From Brevibacillus centrosporus (GTDB lineage: Bacteria > Bacillota > Bacilli > Brevibacillales > Brevibacillaceae): 64,000 nucleotides of DNA. The translations under genes were made by a program, and so were the position numbers. Location: contig NZ_RHHP01000002.1 in NCBI RefSeq assembly GCF_003710815.1, forward strand, positions 62,001 through 126,000, given 5' to 3'. The notes below the pieces were generated by a model. It was not told the DNA's origin, did not search any database, and was given only the letters and a program-made list of their open reading frames with translations. The first letter of the stretch is position 1; every line of letters begins with the position of its first letter. Positions 56,180-64,000 of the stretch are shown one piece after another.

Positions 56180-57138
56180 TACTGCCCACCCCCAACCTGC
56201 GAGGTCGAGGTCCCTTGATTCGGTACATTCGTTATCTGGCCGGCATTTTGCTGAGGGATCAGCTCTCCGGTCGGGGAGATGGAAAAGTTTCTTTCCACGA
56301 TCATGACTTCATTTAATTGTGAGAAGTCGGCACTCGGCTGAATGTACGCCGTTTGGGTCAGACCGTAATCGTCAGGTTCTACCCGAACAATGTAACCGAT
56401 GGGCAGGTTACGCGGAACTACTCCGCCTAGACCCGAAGTGATGACTTGCTGCTTTGCTTCAATTTTCTGTCCCCAAGGAATCTTCCGCATGATGAGCAAA
56501 CGCTCCTGTGGATCGTATTCCTCCACAACCCCGCTCACAGGGTGCACCGTCGTTTGACCGTTCACGACCTGTGTCGTTTGGACAACAGCCGAAATATGGT
56601 CGCGTCGTTCATAACTGGTCAAGAGTTCAACCGAAGATGAAAAGTTGGCTACACTCTGTACTCGCCCGATCAAGCCCTTGGACGTAATTACCGCCATGTC
56701 TTTTCGGATCCCCTGCTTCAGTCCCTTATCGATTGTTATGACGTTGTTCCAAGTATCCGGGTTACGGGCAACGACCTCTGCAAAACGGAGCTGGTAGGAT
56801 TTGAGTGATTCCTTTGCCTGAAGCGCTTCTCTCAAACGCGTATTCTCCGCTTGCAAATCAAGCAATTCGGCAGACATACGGGCGTATTGATCCAGTCCAG
56901 CCTTCAGAGCCTTATTTTCCTCGTAGACATTGTAAGCATCGTCTACTTCCTGAAAAAAGCCAGAAACAGCCTGGGCAGGGCGATAAAAAAAGCCCTGCAC
57001 CACGCTGAAGGTATCTTTAAAAAACATCTCGGGCCAGGTCAGCTTCACTCGTTCACGGGAAGTAAAACCCACGACAGAGATGAGCAGAACCAAGCCGACG
57101 AGCACAATAATCAGCCGCTTGTTCCCGAAAAACGACAT
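56179..57138 (-). CDS. mreC: rod-shape-determining protein MreC
   Basis: Membrane-anchored extracytoplasmic scaffold that activates PBP2-RodA. Of 319 residues, one span is at 8-26 (LIIVLVGLVLLISVVGF), a coiled coil lies at about 70-110 (LLDLQAENTRLREALQAKESL), and the beta-barrel domains follow (ARNPDTWNNVITIDKGLKQG, GRVQSVANFSSSVELLTS). It follows mreB by 14 bp. Confidence 0.96.
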   Translation of the reverse strand: MSFFGNKRLIIVLVGLVLLISVVGFTSRERVKLTWPEMFFKDTFSVVQGFFYRPAQAVSGFFQEVDDAYNVYEENKALKAGLDQYARMSAELLDLQAENTRLREALQAKESLKSYQLRFAEVVARNPDTWNNVITIDKGLKQGIRKDMAVITSKGLIGRVQSVANFSSSVELLTSYERRDHISAVVQTTQVVNGQTTVHPVSGVVEEYDPQERLLIMRKIPWGQKIEAKQQVITSGLGGVVPRNLPIGYIVRVEPDDYGLTQTAYIQPSADFSQLNEVMIVERNFSISPTGELIPQQNAGQITNVPNQGTSTSQVGGGQ

Positions 57139-57152
57139 GCCCTAACCTCCGT

Positions 57153-58196
57153 TTATTTACCCCGTTTTTGTCGGGAAGAGGTGATGCCGTGCTTTGACTT
57201 GAACAGGTGAATGTTCTCCAATGCACGTCCTGTTCCGATCGCAACGCAGTCCAGTGCATTTTCTGCCACGTGTACAGGCATGCCTGTTTCTTTGCTCAGC
57301 AAGCGATCCAGATTTCGCAGCAATGCCCCGCCACCAGTCAGTACGATGCCTCTATCCATGATGTCGGCAGCCAGCTCTGGCGGACTTTTCTCCAGAGTCA
57401 CCTTCACTGCTTCCACGATAGCAGATACGGTTTCTGCCAAAGCATCTGCAATTTCCGAGCTGCTGACGGACAACGTCTTCGGCAGACCTGTCACCAGATC
57501 GCGACCGCGGATTTCTACATTTTCAGGCTCTTCCGGTGCGATCGCAGAACCGATTTCCAGCTTCAGCGTCTCAGCTGTGCGCTCCCCGATCATCAGATTG
57601 TATCTGCGTTTGATGTACTGAATAATCGCTTCGTCCATCTCATCGCCTGCTACGCGAATCGAACGGGAGGTAACGATCCCACCCAAGGAAATGATCGCGA
57701 CTTCAGTCGTACCGCCACCAATATCGACAACCATGCTCCCTGTTGGCTCCCAAACAGGAAGATCAGCACCGATTGCCGCTGCGAATGGTTCTTCAATCGT
57801 GTGCGCTTCCTTCGCTCCCGCTTGCTTCGTCGCATCTTCCACCGCACGTTTTTCTACTGCAGTAATACCAGATGGCACACATACCATGACATTCGGACGG
57901 CGGCTGAACAGGCCTTGATTTTTTTGGGCCTGGTTAATAAAGTAGCGCATCATGGTTGCGGTCGTATCAAAATCCGCAATGACCCCATCCTTCATCGGGC
58001 GAACAGCCACGATATTGCCTGGAGTACGTCCGATCATGCTTTTCGCCGCATTCCCTACCGCTTCAATCGAATTGTTGTTGGTGCGGATCGCCACAACGGA
58101 CGGTTCCCTTACCACAATTCCTTTGCCTTTTACAAACACCAGTGTATTGGCAGTGCCGAGGTCAATCCCCAAGTCACGTGTAAATCCACCAAACAT
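57153..58196 (-). CDS. mreB: rod-shape-determining actin homologue MreB
   Basis: Actin-like filament protein that orients cell-wall elongation. ATG 58196 after AAGGAG gives 347 residues. Nucleotide-site motifs are [57 protein letters not shown] and [15 protein letters not shown]. It follows radC by 44 bp and leads mreC-mreD-PBP2. The radC-mreBCD-minCD order is as in Bacillus, with PBP2 inserted. Confidence 0.97.
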   Translation of the reverse strand: MFGGFTRDLGIDLGTANTLVFVKGKGIVVREPSVVAIRTNNNSIEAVGNAAKSMIGRTPGNIVAVRPMKDGVIADFDTTATMMRYFINQAQKNQGLFSRRPNVMVCVPSGITAVEKRAVEDATKQAGAKEAHTIEEPFAAAIGADLPVWEPTGSMVVDIGGGTTEVAIISLGGIVTSRSIRVAGDEMDEAIIQYIKRRYNLMIGERTAETLKLEIGSAIAPEEPENVEIRGRDLVTGLPKTLSVSSSEIADALAETVSAIVEAVKVTLEKSPPELAADIMDRGIVLTGGGALLRNLDRLLSKETGMPVHVAENALDCVAIGTGRALENIHLFKSKHGITSSRQKRGK

Positions 58197-58240
58197 AAAA
58201 AAACTCCTTCCGATATTTACAGTTGCAAGCAAATTGTCTT

Positions 58241-58939
58241 TTAGAAGTACCCCTGCTCTTTCAAGCTGACATACTTTCCATCCCCAATGATTACATGATC
58301 CAAGAGTGCAATTCCCACCAGCTCACCTGCATCTCGCAGTGTTTGCGTAATCGCAATATCTTCCCGGCTGGGTGTAGGATCGCCGCTTGGATGGTTATGT
58401 AGGCAAATCACCGATGCACTGCTGCGACGTATGGCTTCCTTGAAAACCTCTCTAGGGTGCACGATCGAAGCGTCCAAACTGCCTACAAAAATCGTCTGCT
58501 TGCCAATAACCCGGTTCTTGGTATTGAGGAAGAGACAAACAAAGTGTTCCTGTGTCAAATGAGCCAACTCAGGTATCATCAAATCAGCCACATCACGGGG
58601 CAATCGAATAGCTGCACGGCTCTGCCGCTGCACACCCGTGAGCCTTCTTCCCAGCTCAAATGCGGCGTGCATTTCGATCGCCTTGACCTGACCAATTCCC
58701 TTTTGTTCGATTAACTCAGCGTGAGAGGCCTGGGCCAATTCCCTCAAGTCGCCGAACCTGGCCAACAGATTCTGTGCCAGCTCATATGCCGTCTCTTTCT
58801 CTGTGCCTGTCCGCAATAAGATGGCCAGCAGTTCTGTATCAGACAGATGGTCCGCTCCCACGCGAAGCAGTCTTTCGCGTGGACGGTCATAGTAAGGGAC
58901 GTTTTTGAGCACGTTTTTGTTACAGGTATTTGTTGGCAT
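58241..58939 (-). CDS. radC: RadC family JAB1/MPN metalloprotein
   Basis: A 232-residue protein of the RadC family, once linked to DNA repair but of unclear function. The N-terminal helix-hairpin-helix ([20 protein letters not shown]) is followed by a JAMM metal-binding motif ([15 protein letters not shown], about 181-195). ATG 58939 follows GGAGG; the longer frame upstream is not protein-like. It lies 100 bp after maf, the standard Bacillus order. Confidence 0.95.
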   Translation of the reverse strand: MPTNTCNKNVLKNVPYYDRPRERLLRVGADHLSDTELLAILLRTGTEKETAYELAQNLLARFGDLRELAQASHAELIEQKGIGQVKAIEMHAAFELGRRLTGVQRQSRAAIRLPRDVADLMIPELAHLTQEHFVCLFLNTKNRVIGKQTIFVGSLDASIVHPREVFKEAIRRSSASVICLHNHPSGDPTPSREDIAITQTLRDAGELVGIALLDHVIIGDGKYVSLKEQGYF

Positions 58940-59039
58940 TTGAACCGACCTCCAGCCATTCGATAATTCGGAAACGGCTGGCTCGGAGACGAACATGTGA
59001 TGGAATGCCGTTGCCGCTTGAAACCAGGCAATGTATTGC

Positions 59040-59624
59040 TTACAAAACAGTGATTCCAAAGCGGGAAAGCATCTTGGCTGTGAGACAGAGAGGAAGTCCG
59101 ACCACGGTAAAATAATCACCCGTGATGCCTTCCACGATCGTCGCACCGATTCCTTGGATCGCATACGAGCCAGCTTTATCCATCGGCTCTCGCGTCGCAA
59201 TGTAAGCTTTTATTTCGGATTCCGAGAGAGAACGAATCCGCACCTGTGTGTGACTGTGTGCAACCTCTGCTCGTCCTGTAGCTGCATCAAGCAGTGCCAC
59301 TCCGCTGTATACAGTATGCTCGCGGCCTTGCAGCATGGACAGCATGTGAAACGCATCAGCCTCATCCACCGGCTTACCTAAAATCTGATCGTCGAGAACG
59401 ACAATCGTATCCGACCCCAATACTACCCCTTCCTTGCAGGTAGAAGCGACCGTCTGCGCCTTTCGAACCGCCAATTCTTCCACTACTTCTTTTGGGGACA
59501 TGCCAGGCGCAGTCGTCTCGTCCACGTCACTCGTCTGCACGGTAAAAGTGAGCCCCAAGGTGTGCAGCAATTCTCTGCGACGTGGCGAGGATGAGGCAAG
59601 AATAAGAGATGTTTGTGTTTTCAT
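59040..59624 (-). CDS. maf: nucleotide pyrophosphatase Maf
   Basis: Hydrolyses dTTP/UTP and modified nucleotides, and in Bacillus is associated with septum inhibition. It has 194 residues with the opening LILASSSPRRRELL, SDVDET, VLGSDTIVVLDDQILGKP and KAGSYAIQGIGATIVEGITGDYFTVVGLP. It lies between radC and the DUF4321 gene. Confidence 0.96.
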   Translation of the reverse strand: MKTQTSLILASSSPRRRELLHTLGLTFTVQTSDVDETTAPGMSPKEVVEELAVRKAQTVASTCKEGVVLGSDTIVVLDDQILGKPVDEADAFHMLSMLQGREHTVYSGVALLDAATGRAEVAHSHTQVRIRSLSESEIKAYIATREPMDKAGSYAIQGIGATIVEGITGDYFTVVGLPLCLTAKMLSRFGITVL

Positions 59625-59635
59625 CGTTTTTCAAC

Positions 59636-59875
59636 CTACTTCATTCGTCGATGTATCCAAAAAGCGAGGGCTAACCCTCCTACACTGGCTAGATTTAGTT
59701 TTACCTGAAAGTTCAGGTCGTACTTCAAAATTTCTAAATCCGCCGAGGGTGACCATCTTAATTCTTTGCTCTTCATGAGGAAAGGGATCCAGGGCTCCAA
59801 AATCTCCCCAATAATGCTGCCACACAATAGTCCACAAGCCAGAAGAAGCAATAGTATTAGTGTATCTTTCCCCAT
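59636..59875 (-). CDS. DUF4321 small membrane protein
   Basis: A 79-residue protein with two spans (LILLLLLACGLLCGSIIGEI and KLNLASVGGLALAFWIH) and a polar loop containing DLEILKYDLNFQVKLN. DUF4321 genes sit beside maf in many Bacillota. Function is unknown. The ATG follows GGGAAGG, 11 bp before maf in the same transcript. Confidence 0.85.
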   Translation of the reverse strand: MGKDTLILLLLLACGLLCGSIIGEILEPWIPFLMKSKELRWSPSADLEILKYDLNFQVKLNLASVGGLALAFWIHRRMK

Positions 59876-59990
59876 AACCTTCCCACTCCCTGTTTACTAG
59901 GGATTCTCTTTTTGCCATCAATAAGTGTAGCAAATGGGAGGGTACGAAACAATCCCCGAATACTCCTGGTAGTTACTGTAAATAAAGAAA

Positions 59991-60023
59991 AGACCTCCTG
60001 CAAGAAAACCTTTGCGGAAGTCT
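59991..60023 (-). terminator. terminator of spoIIB
   Basis: AGACCTCC-TGCAA pairs with TTGC-GGAAGTCT, with one bulge and one wobble, followed on the minus strand by TTTTC. It lies 13 bp after the spoIIB stop. Confidence 0.78.
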
Positions 60024-60036
60024 GTTCCATGGCTGA

Positions 60037-61305
60037 TTATTCGGTTTTTTGCGCCTGTTTGACCCAGGCCGCATAATTCTCCAAATACTTCAACACGCCT
60101 GCCTGAACCTGCCAGGCATACGATTCAGCACTTTGCGCCTTCTTGCCTGCATTTGCCTCCGCCATTTTATCGCGTGCATCCATCGCCTGATTGATGCCAT
60201 TCACCATTTCACTAAAGTATGGCGTAGTGCCTGCCTGCGCCGAAACGAGACGGCTTTCCTCCAGGAATTGGCGATGCTGCTCCTTCATCGCGGCTGCCTC
60301 TTCCGTGGAAAGAACGGGCTGGGCGTTGGTAATCACTTGCCCGGAGTGAGCGGAAAGCGTCTGTGCAAGCTTTATTCCGTTGGCAAAAAATACGTTCAAA
60401 TCTGGAGCGGCGGAAGAATTGGCTGAGGCCACACCCACTGTCCCTTGATAGGTCGGAAAGGAAAATTCCTTTACATACACATCGACGCCCTTGCTCTTCA
60501 GGTTCGTCGCAAAACCGAGCACGGCATCTCTTGTCGGAGCGGCTGCCGCAAACATGTACTGATTGGCCGTGTCCTTGTAAAGCAGGTGCGGAACACCCAG
60601 CTTATCGAGCGGCTCGACGGCAGCTTGCGCCGAGGCATCTGGCGAAAATACCCCTGCTTGTGCGACAAACATCTTCAAATCCGGAAGCTGCACTTTGACA
60701 TCAGTCGGTAACCCGGAGGCTGGTGCTGCAGGCGCATCTGTCATTGGCCGATCCATTCCTGGCAAAACGGGACCCGCGATAGGCAGCTGTCCCTCGGGAG
60801 ACCCTGCTGCCGGATTTGCTGTCAGCGTTTGGACAGTGTCGCTCAGGACATTCCGATACGACTGGGACAGCTCCTTTTCCGAAAAGACGGTGAGGACGAG
60901 GAAGCCGAACAAGAGGCCGATCGCAATACCGCCACCCGTTGTCAGCACCGTCCGAAAAATGGGTCTCTTCGTCCAAGAAGAAAACAAACGTGTCGCCGGC
61001 CTTTTGCTCAGCACACTCTCCTCTTGATCGTCTTCAAAGCGAGCTTCTGTGGATTCTTTCAAAACGATTCCCGTCTCTCTGCTAGGCTCCCGCTCTGCCC
61101 GGCTTCGCAGCTGCATCATGCGTTCCCAGGCTTCGTTTCCCTTTTCAACGATCGGCTGAGCAGGAAAAGGGATCGTGCGTTTCCCCGTTCCTTTTTCTGT
61201 GTTCACCGTTTTCACCGTTTCAGCCAGCTTGGCACTCTCTCTTTTTTCATCCCAGAACTTTCCGTTCATTTTGACAGTGACATTGCTTCTTTTATCTCCG
61301 CTCAC
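60037..61305 (-). CDS. spoIIB: SpoIIB-like SPOR-domain protein
   Basis: Septum-associated membrane protein; in Bacillus SpoIIB helps septal peptidoglycan thinning at the start of engulfment. The ~422 residues have a cytoplasmic N terminus, one span (TVLTTGGGIAIGLLFGFLVLTVF, about 118-140), a Pro/Ala-rich linker and a SPOR domain (KMFVAQAGVFSPDASAQAAVEPL ... GVPHLLYKDTANQYMFAAAA). Sequence identity alone would not name it, but the position between maf and the comC-like gene matches spoIIB. GTG 61305 fits the GGGGGG site better than ATG 61311. Confidence 0.75.
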   Translation of the reverse strand: MSGDKRSNVTVKMNGKFWDEKRESAKLAETVKTVNTEKGTGKRTIPFPAQPIVEKGNEAWERMMQLRSRAEREPSRETGIVLKESTEARFEDDQEESVLSKRPATRLFSSWTKRPIFRTVLTTGGGIAIGLLFGFLVLTVFSEKELSQSYRNVLSDTVQTLTANPAAGSPEGQLPIAGPVLPGMDRPMTDAPAAPASGLPTDVKVQLPDLKMFVAQAGVFSPDASAQAAVEPLDKLGVPHLLYKDTANQYMFAAAAPTRDAVLGFATNLKSKGVDVYVKEFSFPTYQGTVGVASANSSAAPDLNVFFANGIKLAQTLSAHSGQVITNAQPVLSTEEAAAMKEQHRQFLEESRLVSAQAGTTPYFSEMVNGINQAMDARDKMAEANAGKKAQSAESYAWQVQAGVLKYLENYAAWVKQAQKTE

Positions 61306-61368
61306 AACCATGCCCCCCCTGCAACAGGCTCTTTCTACTAGCTTACGTTGTCCAAGGACAGGTTATGA

Positions 61369-61812
61369 CTACGAGATGCCAAGCCCATACACGAGCAGTC
61401 CAACAGTTAGAAACGGAGCAAAAGGAATGGGGGTACGGCTGTCGATTCGTTTTAGCAGCAGCAAGAGCAGGGATACCAGAAACGCCATCGCACACGCCCA
61501 TGTCATGGTGAAGACAAACCCTCTTATACCTAGCGAAAATCCTAGAAGTCCTAGCAGTTTTACGTCCCCCATCCCGATGAGTGCCGGTCGATGCCAGGCA
61601 ATCAGGCCAAGTGCGAGCAGGATTCCTCCTGTGAGGAAAAGATGCTCCATCCACTGCTCCCATCCCCAAAGAAAGGCCCCGGAAAGACCCGTGAAAATGC
61701 CGCTTACCAAAAGTACCATGTTCGGTATCCGTCTTTGTCGCATATCTGTCCAGGAAAGGTAGAAACAAATCACCACAAGTAGCAGCCAATGTATGTACAC
61801 GGTCTCCCTCAT
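61369..61812 (-). CDS. short A24-family prepilin peptidase
   Basis: Aspartyl membrane protease of the prepilin peptidase family, 147 residues with about five spans. The two catalytic aspartates are in LSWTDMRQRRIPN and GMGDVKLLGLLGF. It lacks the N-terminal cytoplasmic methyltransferase domain of Bacillus ComC (about 248 residues), so it resembles CpaA/TadV forms. Position next to spoIIB suggests it fills the comC slot, processing ComGC-type pseudopilins. No pilin genes are in this window. Confidence 0.85.
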   Translation of the reverse strand: MRETVYIHWLLLVVICFYLSWTDMRQRRIPNMVLLVSGIFTGLSGAFLWGWEQWMEHLFLTGGILLALGLIAWHRPALIGMGDVKLLGLLGFSLGIRGFVFTMTWACAMAFLVSLLLLLLKRIDSRTPIPFAPFLTVGLLVYGLGIS

Positions 61813-61901
61813 TTCCGATAAGATCCTCCCCGCATCGTACGAAGAGATTCATGTTTGGCGAAGCTGCATGTCCATTTTCCGCTTGCTCATTGGCACAAAA
61901 A

Positions 61902-61939
61902 AAGTCGCCCTGCGAGGTTGATTGACCCGCGGACGACTT
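61902..61939 (-). terminator. terminator of fabH
   Basis: AAGTCGCCC and GGACGACTT form the outer stem of a long hairpin, followed on the minus strand by TTTTTTTG. Confidence 0.8.
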
Positions 61940-61947
61940 CAAGGTAT

Positions 61948-62946
61948 TCAGGAGCGATTGGAAGGATTCCAGGTTATGAGCATGCCGGCGTGGACGAGGC
62001 CACCCCCAAATCCGTACAGCAAGAGGGTGTCTCCCTCTTTTACCGATCCTTCCCGAATGCCTTTGTCCAAAGCGAGGGGAATCGTCGCTGCCGAGGTATT
62101 GCCGTAATACTCCAGGCTATAAAGCGTCTTCTCGATGGGAAATTCACTCTTTTCACAAACGGATTCAATCATGCGCAGGTTGGCACTATGCGGGATGAAC
62201 CAATCTACTTCCTCCAGCGTCGCGTCTGCTCGGTGAACGACCTCCTTCATCCCACGGGGAATGGTTGTCGCCACCCATTTGTACACTTCTCTGCCGTTTT
62301 GGACGATGCACCCTTCGCCAGTAAGCTCACGATCAGCCATCGTTTTGGCAAGCCCCGATCGATATACGTGTATACCCCCGTCCCCTTTTGTCCCCAAGTA
62401 AACAGAACGAAAGCTTGGATTGGCTTCGTCATACTCCACCAGTACCGCACCAGCACCGTCTCCGAATAAGATGCAGGTCGTCCGGTCCGTATAGTCTGTC
62501 ACCTTCGAAAGCGTCTCCGCACCGACAACCAGCACTTTTCGATGCATCCCGGAGCTGACTAATGCGTTTGCTGTATGCAGTGCGTACGTAAAGCCCGCAC
62601 AGGTGGCACTCAGATCCATGGCTCCGGTTTGCTCGATGCCAAAGTGTGCCTGTAATTGACTGGCGACGCTCGGAAACGGATAGTCAGGGGTCGAGGTCGC
62701 CACGAGAATCATATCGACATCTTCGACTGACTTGTCGTATTGCTTGATCATATTTTCTACAGCAGCTATGGCAAGATGGCTGGTGAATTGCTTTTCGCTG
62801 GCGATTCGGCGTTCATGAATCCCGGTTCTTTGCAAAATCCATTCATCGGATGTATCCACCATTTTTTCCAGATCAGCATTCGTCAGTCTGCGGTCCGGAA
62901 CATAAGTGCCGATTGCCGTAATTCTAGCTTGGGAGCGAAGCGTCAT
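61948..62946 (-). CDS. fabH: 3-oxoacyl-[acyl-carrier-protein] synthase III
   Basis: Starts fatty-acid synthesis by condensing acyl-CoA with malonyl-ACP; in bacilli the acyl-CoA is often branched. The 332 residues have the catalytic triad Cys in SATCAGFTYALH (about 113), His in WFIPHSANLRMI (about 247) and Asn in YYGNTSAATIPLAL (about 280), plus GFGGGLVHAGMLI at the end. The start ATG follows GGAGAGGTGAT. A FapR operator lies upstream. Confidence 0.96.
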   Translation of the reverse strand: MTLRSQARITAIGTYVPDRRLTNADLEKMVDTSDEWILQRTGIHERRIASEKQFTSHLAIAAVENMIKQYDKSVEDVDMILVATSTPDYPFPSVASQLQAHFGIEQTGAMDLSATCAGFTYALHTANALVSSGMHRKVLVVGAETLSKVTDYTDRTTCILFGDGAGAVLVEYDEANPSFRSVYLGTKGDGGIHVYRSGLAKTMADRELTGEGCIVQNGREVYKWVATTIPRGMKEVVHRADATLEEVDWFIPHSANLRMIESVCEKSEFPIEKTLYSLEYYGNTSAATIPLALDKGIREGSVKEGDTLLLYGFGGGLVHAGMLITWNPSNRS

Positions 62947-62975
62947 GATTCATCACCTCTCCTTTTTATAACCTC

Positions 62976-62981
62976 ATTATA
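62976..62981 (-). promoter_or_regulatory. extended -10 of the fabH promoter
   Basis: Minus strand TG-T-TATAAT, an extended -10 with a perfect hexamer. The -35 position falls inside the FapR operator and is poor, consistent with a repressible extended -10 promoter. Confidence 0.65.
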
Positions 62982-62991
62982 ACATCAACTA

Positions 62992-63008
62992 TTAGTATCT
63001 GGTACTAA
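62992..63008. promoter_or_regulatory. FapR operator of fabH
   Basis: TTAGTATCTGGTACTAA is a near-perfect 17-bp inverted repeat matching the FapR consensus TTAGTACCTnnTACTAA-type box. It covers the -35 region of the fabH promoter. FapR is the malonyl-CoA-sensing repressor of lipid synthesis genes in bacilli. Confidence 0.88.
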
Positions 63009-63038
63009 AATATATTTTGTCTTAAGAAATAAGAAAAA

Positions 63039-63063
63039 GGCTTGAACCGAATGGGTCCAAACC
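63039..63063 (-). terminator. terminator of murC
   Basis: GGCTTGAACC pairs with GGTCCAAACC with minor mismatch, flanked by A and T runs; leftward transcripts end in CCTTTTTC. Confidence 0.8.
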
Positions 63064-63085
63064 TTTTTCTACACGAGCGTCTTCT

Positions 63086-64000
63086 TTATTTACCAAGCTT
63101 TTCTGCAAGCCAGAAAGCTGACTTCCAAATGTCGCCCGCCCCCATGGTCAGCACCAGGTCGCCAGGCTTCAGATCGTGAAACAGCTGTTCCTGCAGCTGT
63201 TCTTTCGTCGGGATGTACTGCGCCCGTTCATGACTGTTCACCCGAATTTTTTGCACCAGTACCTCAGAGGATACACCTTCGATCTTGGCTTCCCCTGCAG
63301 GTGAGTAAATATCCGTGATGATGACCTCATCTGCGTCCGCGAACGCACGACTGAACTCATCCATCAGGAAAAAGGTTCTCGTATAGCGCTGCGGCTGAAA
63401 TACCGCGATCACACGTCGCCCAGATGCCTTGGCACCTTTCAGTGTCGCTATGATTTCCGTCGGATGGTGCGCATAATCGTCTACCACGAGAATGTCACGC
63501 GCCTCTCCGATGATTTGGAAACGACGCTTCGCACCCCGAAACGAAGTCAGGGCGTTTGCAATTTGTTCAAACGACAAGCCCGTATCGAGGCAGACGATGA
63601 TTGCAGCCAGCGCGTTCGCAATATTGTGCTTGCCCGGAACAGTCAGGATCAGCTCTCCCAACAGCTGCTCGCGATGATACACTTCGCAGCGGCTGCGCCG
63701 ATCTCCACACTCGATGGAAACTGCCCGATAATCTGCCGTGTCCACGAACGGCTTTTCAATGGCATACGTGACAACTGTTTCGGTCACAGACGGCAGCACT
63801 TCCCTTACATGCTGGTCGTCGATACACAGGACCGCTTTTCCTCCTGGTTTTAGGTGACTCAGAAATTTCACGTACGCTTGTTTCAGGTTATTAAAGTCAC
63901 CATCGAAATGCTCCAGGTGATCGGGTTCGATACTGGTAACGATCTCATATACAGGGCGATACTCGAGGAAGGAACCATCGCTCTCGTCCGCTTCCGCAAT
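63086..64000 (-). CDS. murC: UDP-N-acetylmuramate-L-alanine ligase, C-terminal part (runs off the right edge)
   Basis: Adds L-alanine to UDP-MurNAc in peptidoglycan precursor synthesis. About 304 C-terminal codons are present. At the right edge the frame continues as [33 protein letters not shown], so the true start is outside the window; an internal ATG at 63871 is not the start. The central [12 protein letters not shown] and the C-terminal [20 protein letters not shown] and [10 protein letters not shown] are MurC hallmarks. The gene ends at a clear terminator before fabH. Confidence 0.96.
   Translation of the reverse strand: MAEADESDGSFLEYRPVYEIVTSIEPDHLEHFDGDFNNLKQAYVKFLSHLKPGGKAVLCIDDQHVREVLPSVTETVVTYAIEKPFVDTADYRAVSIECGDRRSRCEVYHREQLLGELILTVPGKHNIANALAAIIVCLDTGLSFEQIANALTSFRGAKRRFQIIGEARDILVVDDYAHHPTEIIATLKGAKASGRRVIAVFQPQRYTRTFFLMDEFSRAFADADEVIITDIYSPAGEAKIEGVSSEVLVQKIRVNSHERAQYIPTKEQLQEQLFHDLKPGDLVLTMGAGDIWKSAFWLAEKLGK

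Noticed and set aside
57207..58244. 345-codon frame antisense to mreB
   Set aside because: Fully opposite to a certain gene, Cys/His-rich random composition, no ribosome site.

Overview
This window is a stretch of the core chromosome of an aerobic, endospore-forming Bacillota, most likely a Brevibacillus or close Paenibacillaceae relative. The evidence is the set of sporulation genes (spoVB, a SpoIID/LytB protein, bofC, safA, a CotS-family gene, spo0B, spoIVFA/FB, spoIIB), the Bacillus-like order ruvCAB-queA-tgt-yajC, rplU-prp-rpmA-spo0B-obg and mreBCD-minCD, separate secD and secF, and moderate G+C. The genus is inferred from gene order and protein character, not from a search. No prophage, transposase, CRISPR array, rRNA or tRNA gene was found. 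Layout: 1-2.4 kb holds hisS-aspS behind a T-box leader. 2.4-6.4 kb holds hemZ and a secreted five-SH3b amidase. 6.4-13.1 kb holds an SRPBCC protein, dtd, rel, a repeat-bearing intergenic region, apt and recJ. 13.2-16.8 kb holds a cation efflux protein, secF, secD and comN. 16.8-21 kb holds spoVB, a DUF421 protein, corA and a TIGR04086-like protein. 20.8-28.2 kb is a leftward tRNA-modification and recombination block (ruvC, ruvA, ruvB, DUF2905, SpoIID/LytB protein, queA, tgt, yajC). 28.4-35 kb holds a small protein, an unassigned secreted protein, bofC, a secreted nucleotidase, a CotS-family gene and safA. 35.1-39.8 kb is a pheB-hom-thrC-thrB-pheA amino-acid operon. 40-42.8 kb holds a small spore-like ORF and a DUF1641-ndh pair behind two Rex-like operators. 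42.2-47.5 kb holds a PilZ-like protein, obg, spo0B, rpmA, prp, rplU and rng. 47.6-50.2 kb holds an AAC(6')-like acetyltransferase, spoIVFB/FA and a cold shock gene. 50.4-58.9 kb is a large cell-shape and division cluster, radC-mreB-mreC-mreD-PBP2-minC-minD-rodA. 59-64 kb holds maf, DUF4321, spoIIB, a short prepilin peptidase, FapR-controlled fabH and the 3' part of murC. Most genes are leftward (minus strand). The physiology is coherent: the wall-elongation machine (MreBCD, PBP2, RodA) shares a cluster with its division placement system (MinCD), and precursor supply (MurC), membrane lipid supply (FabH), protein export (SecD/SecF/YajC) and spore morphogenesis genes surround it. Regulatory signals readable from sequence include a tRNA-Asp-type T-box, a FapR operator, two Rex-like boxes, an L21-type leader and several clear SigA promoters. 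The most unusual items are four gapless 47-48-residue repeats inside PBP2, a SpoIID/LytB protein whose inserted SH3b halves are in reversed order, a 94-bp dispersed element at two loci, a second two-copy hairpin repeat, and a secreted GHFCIHF-motif protein beside bofC. None of these amounts to a complete new multi-gene system; the window is mainly conserved core genome.
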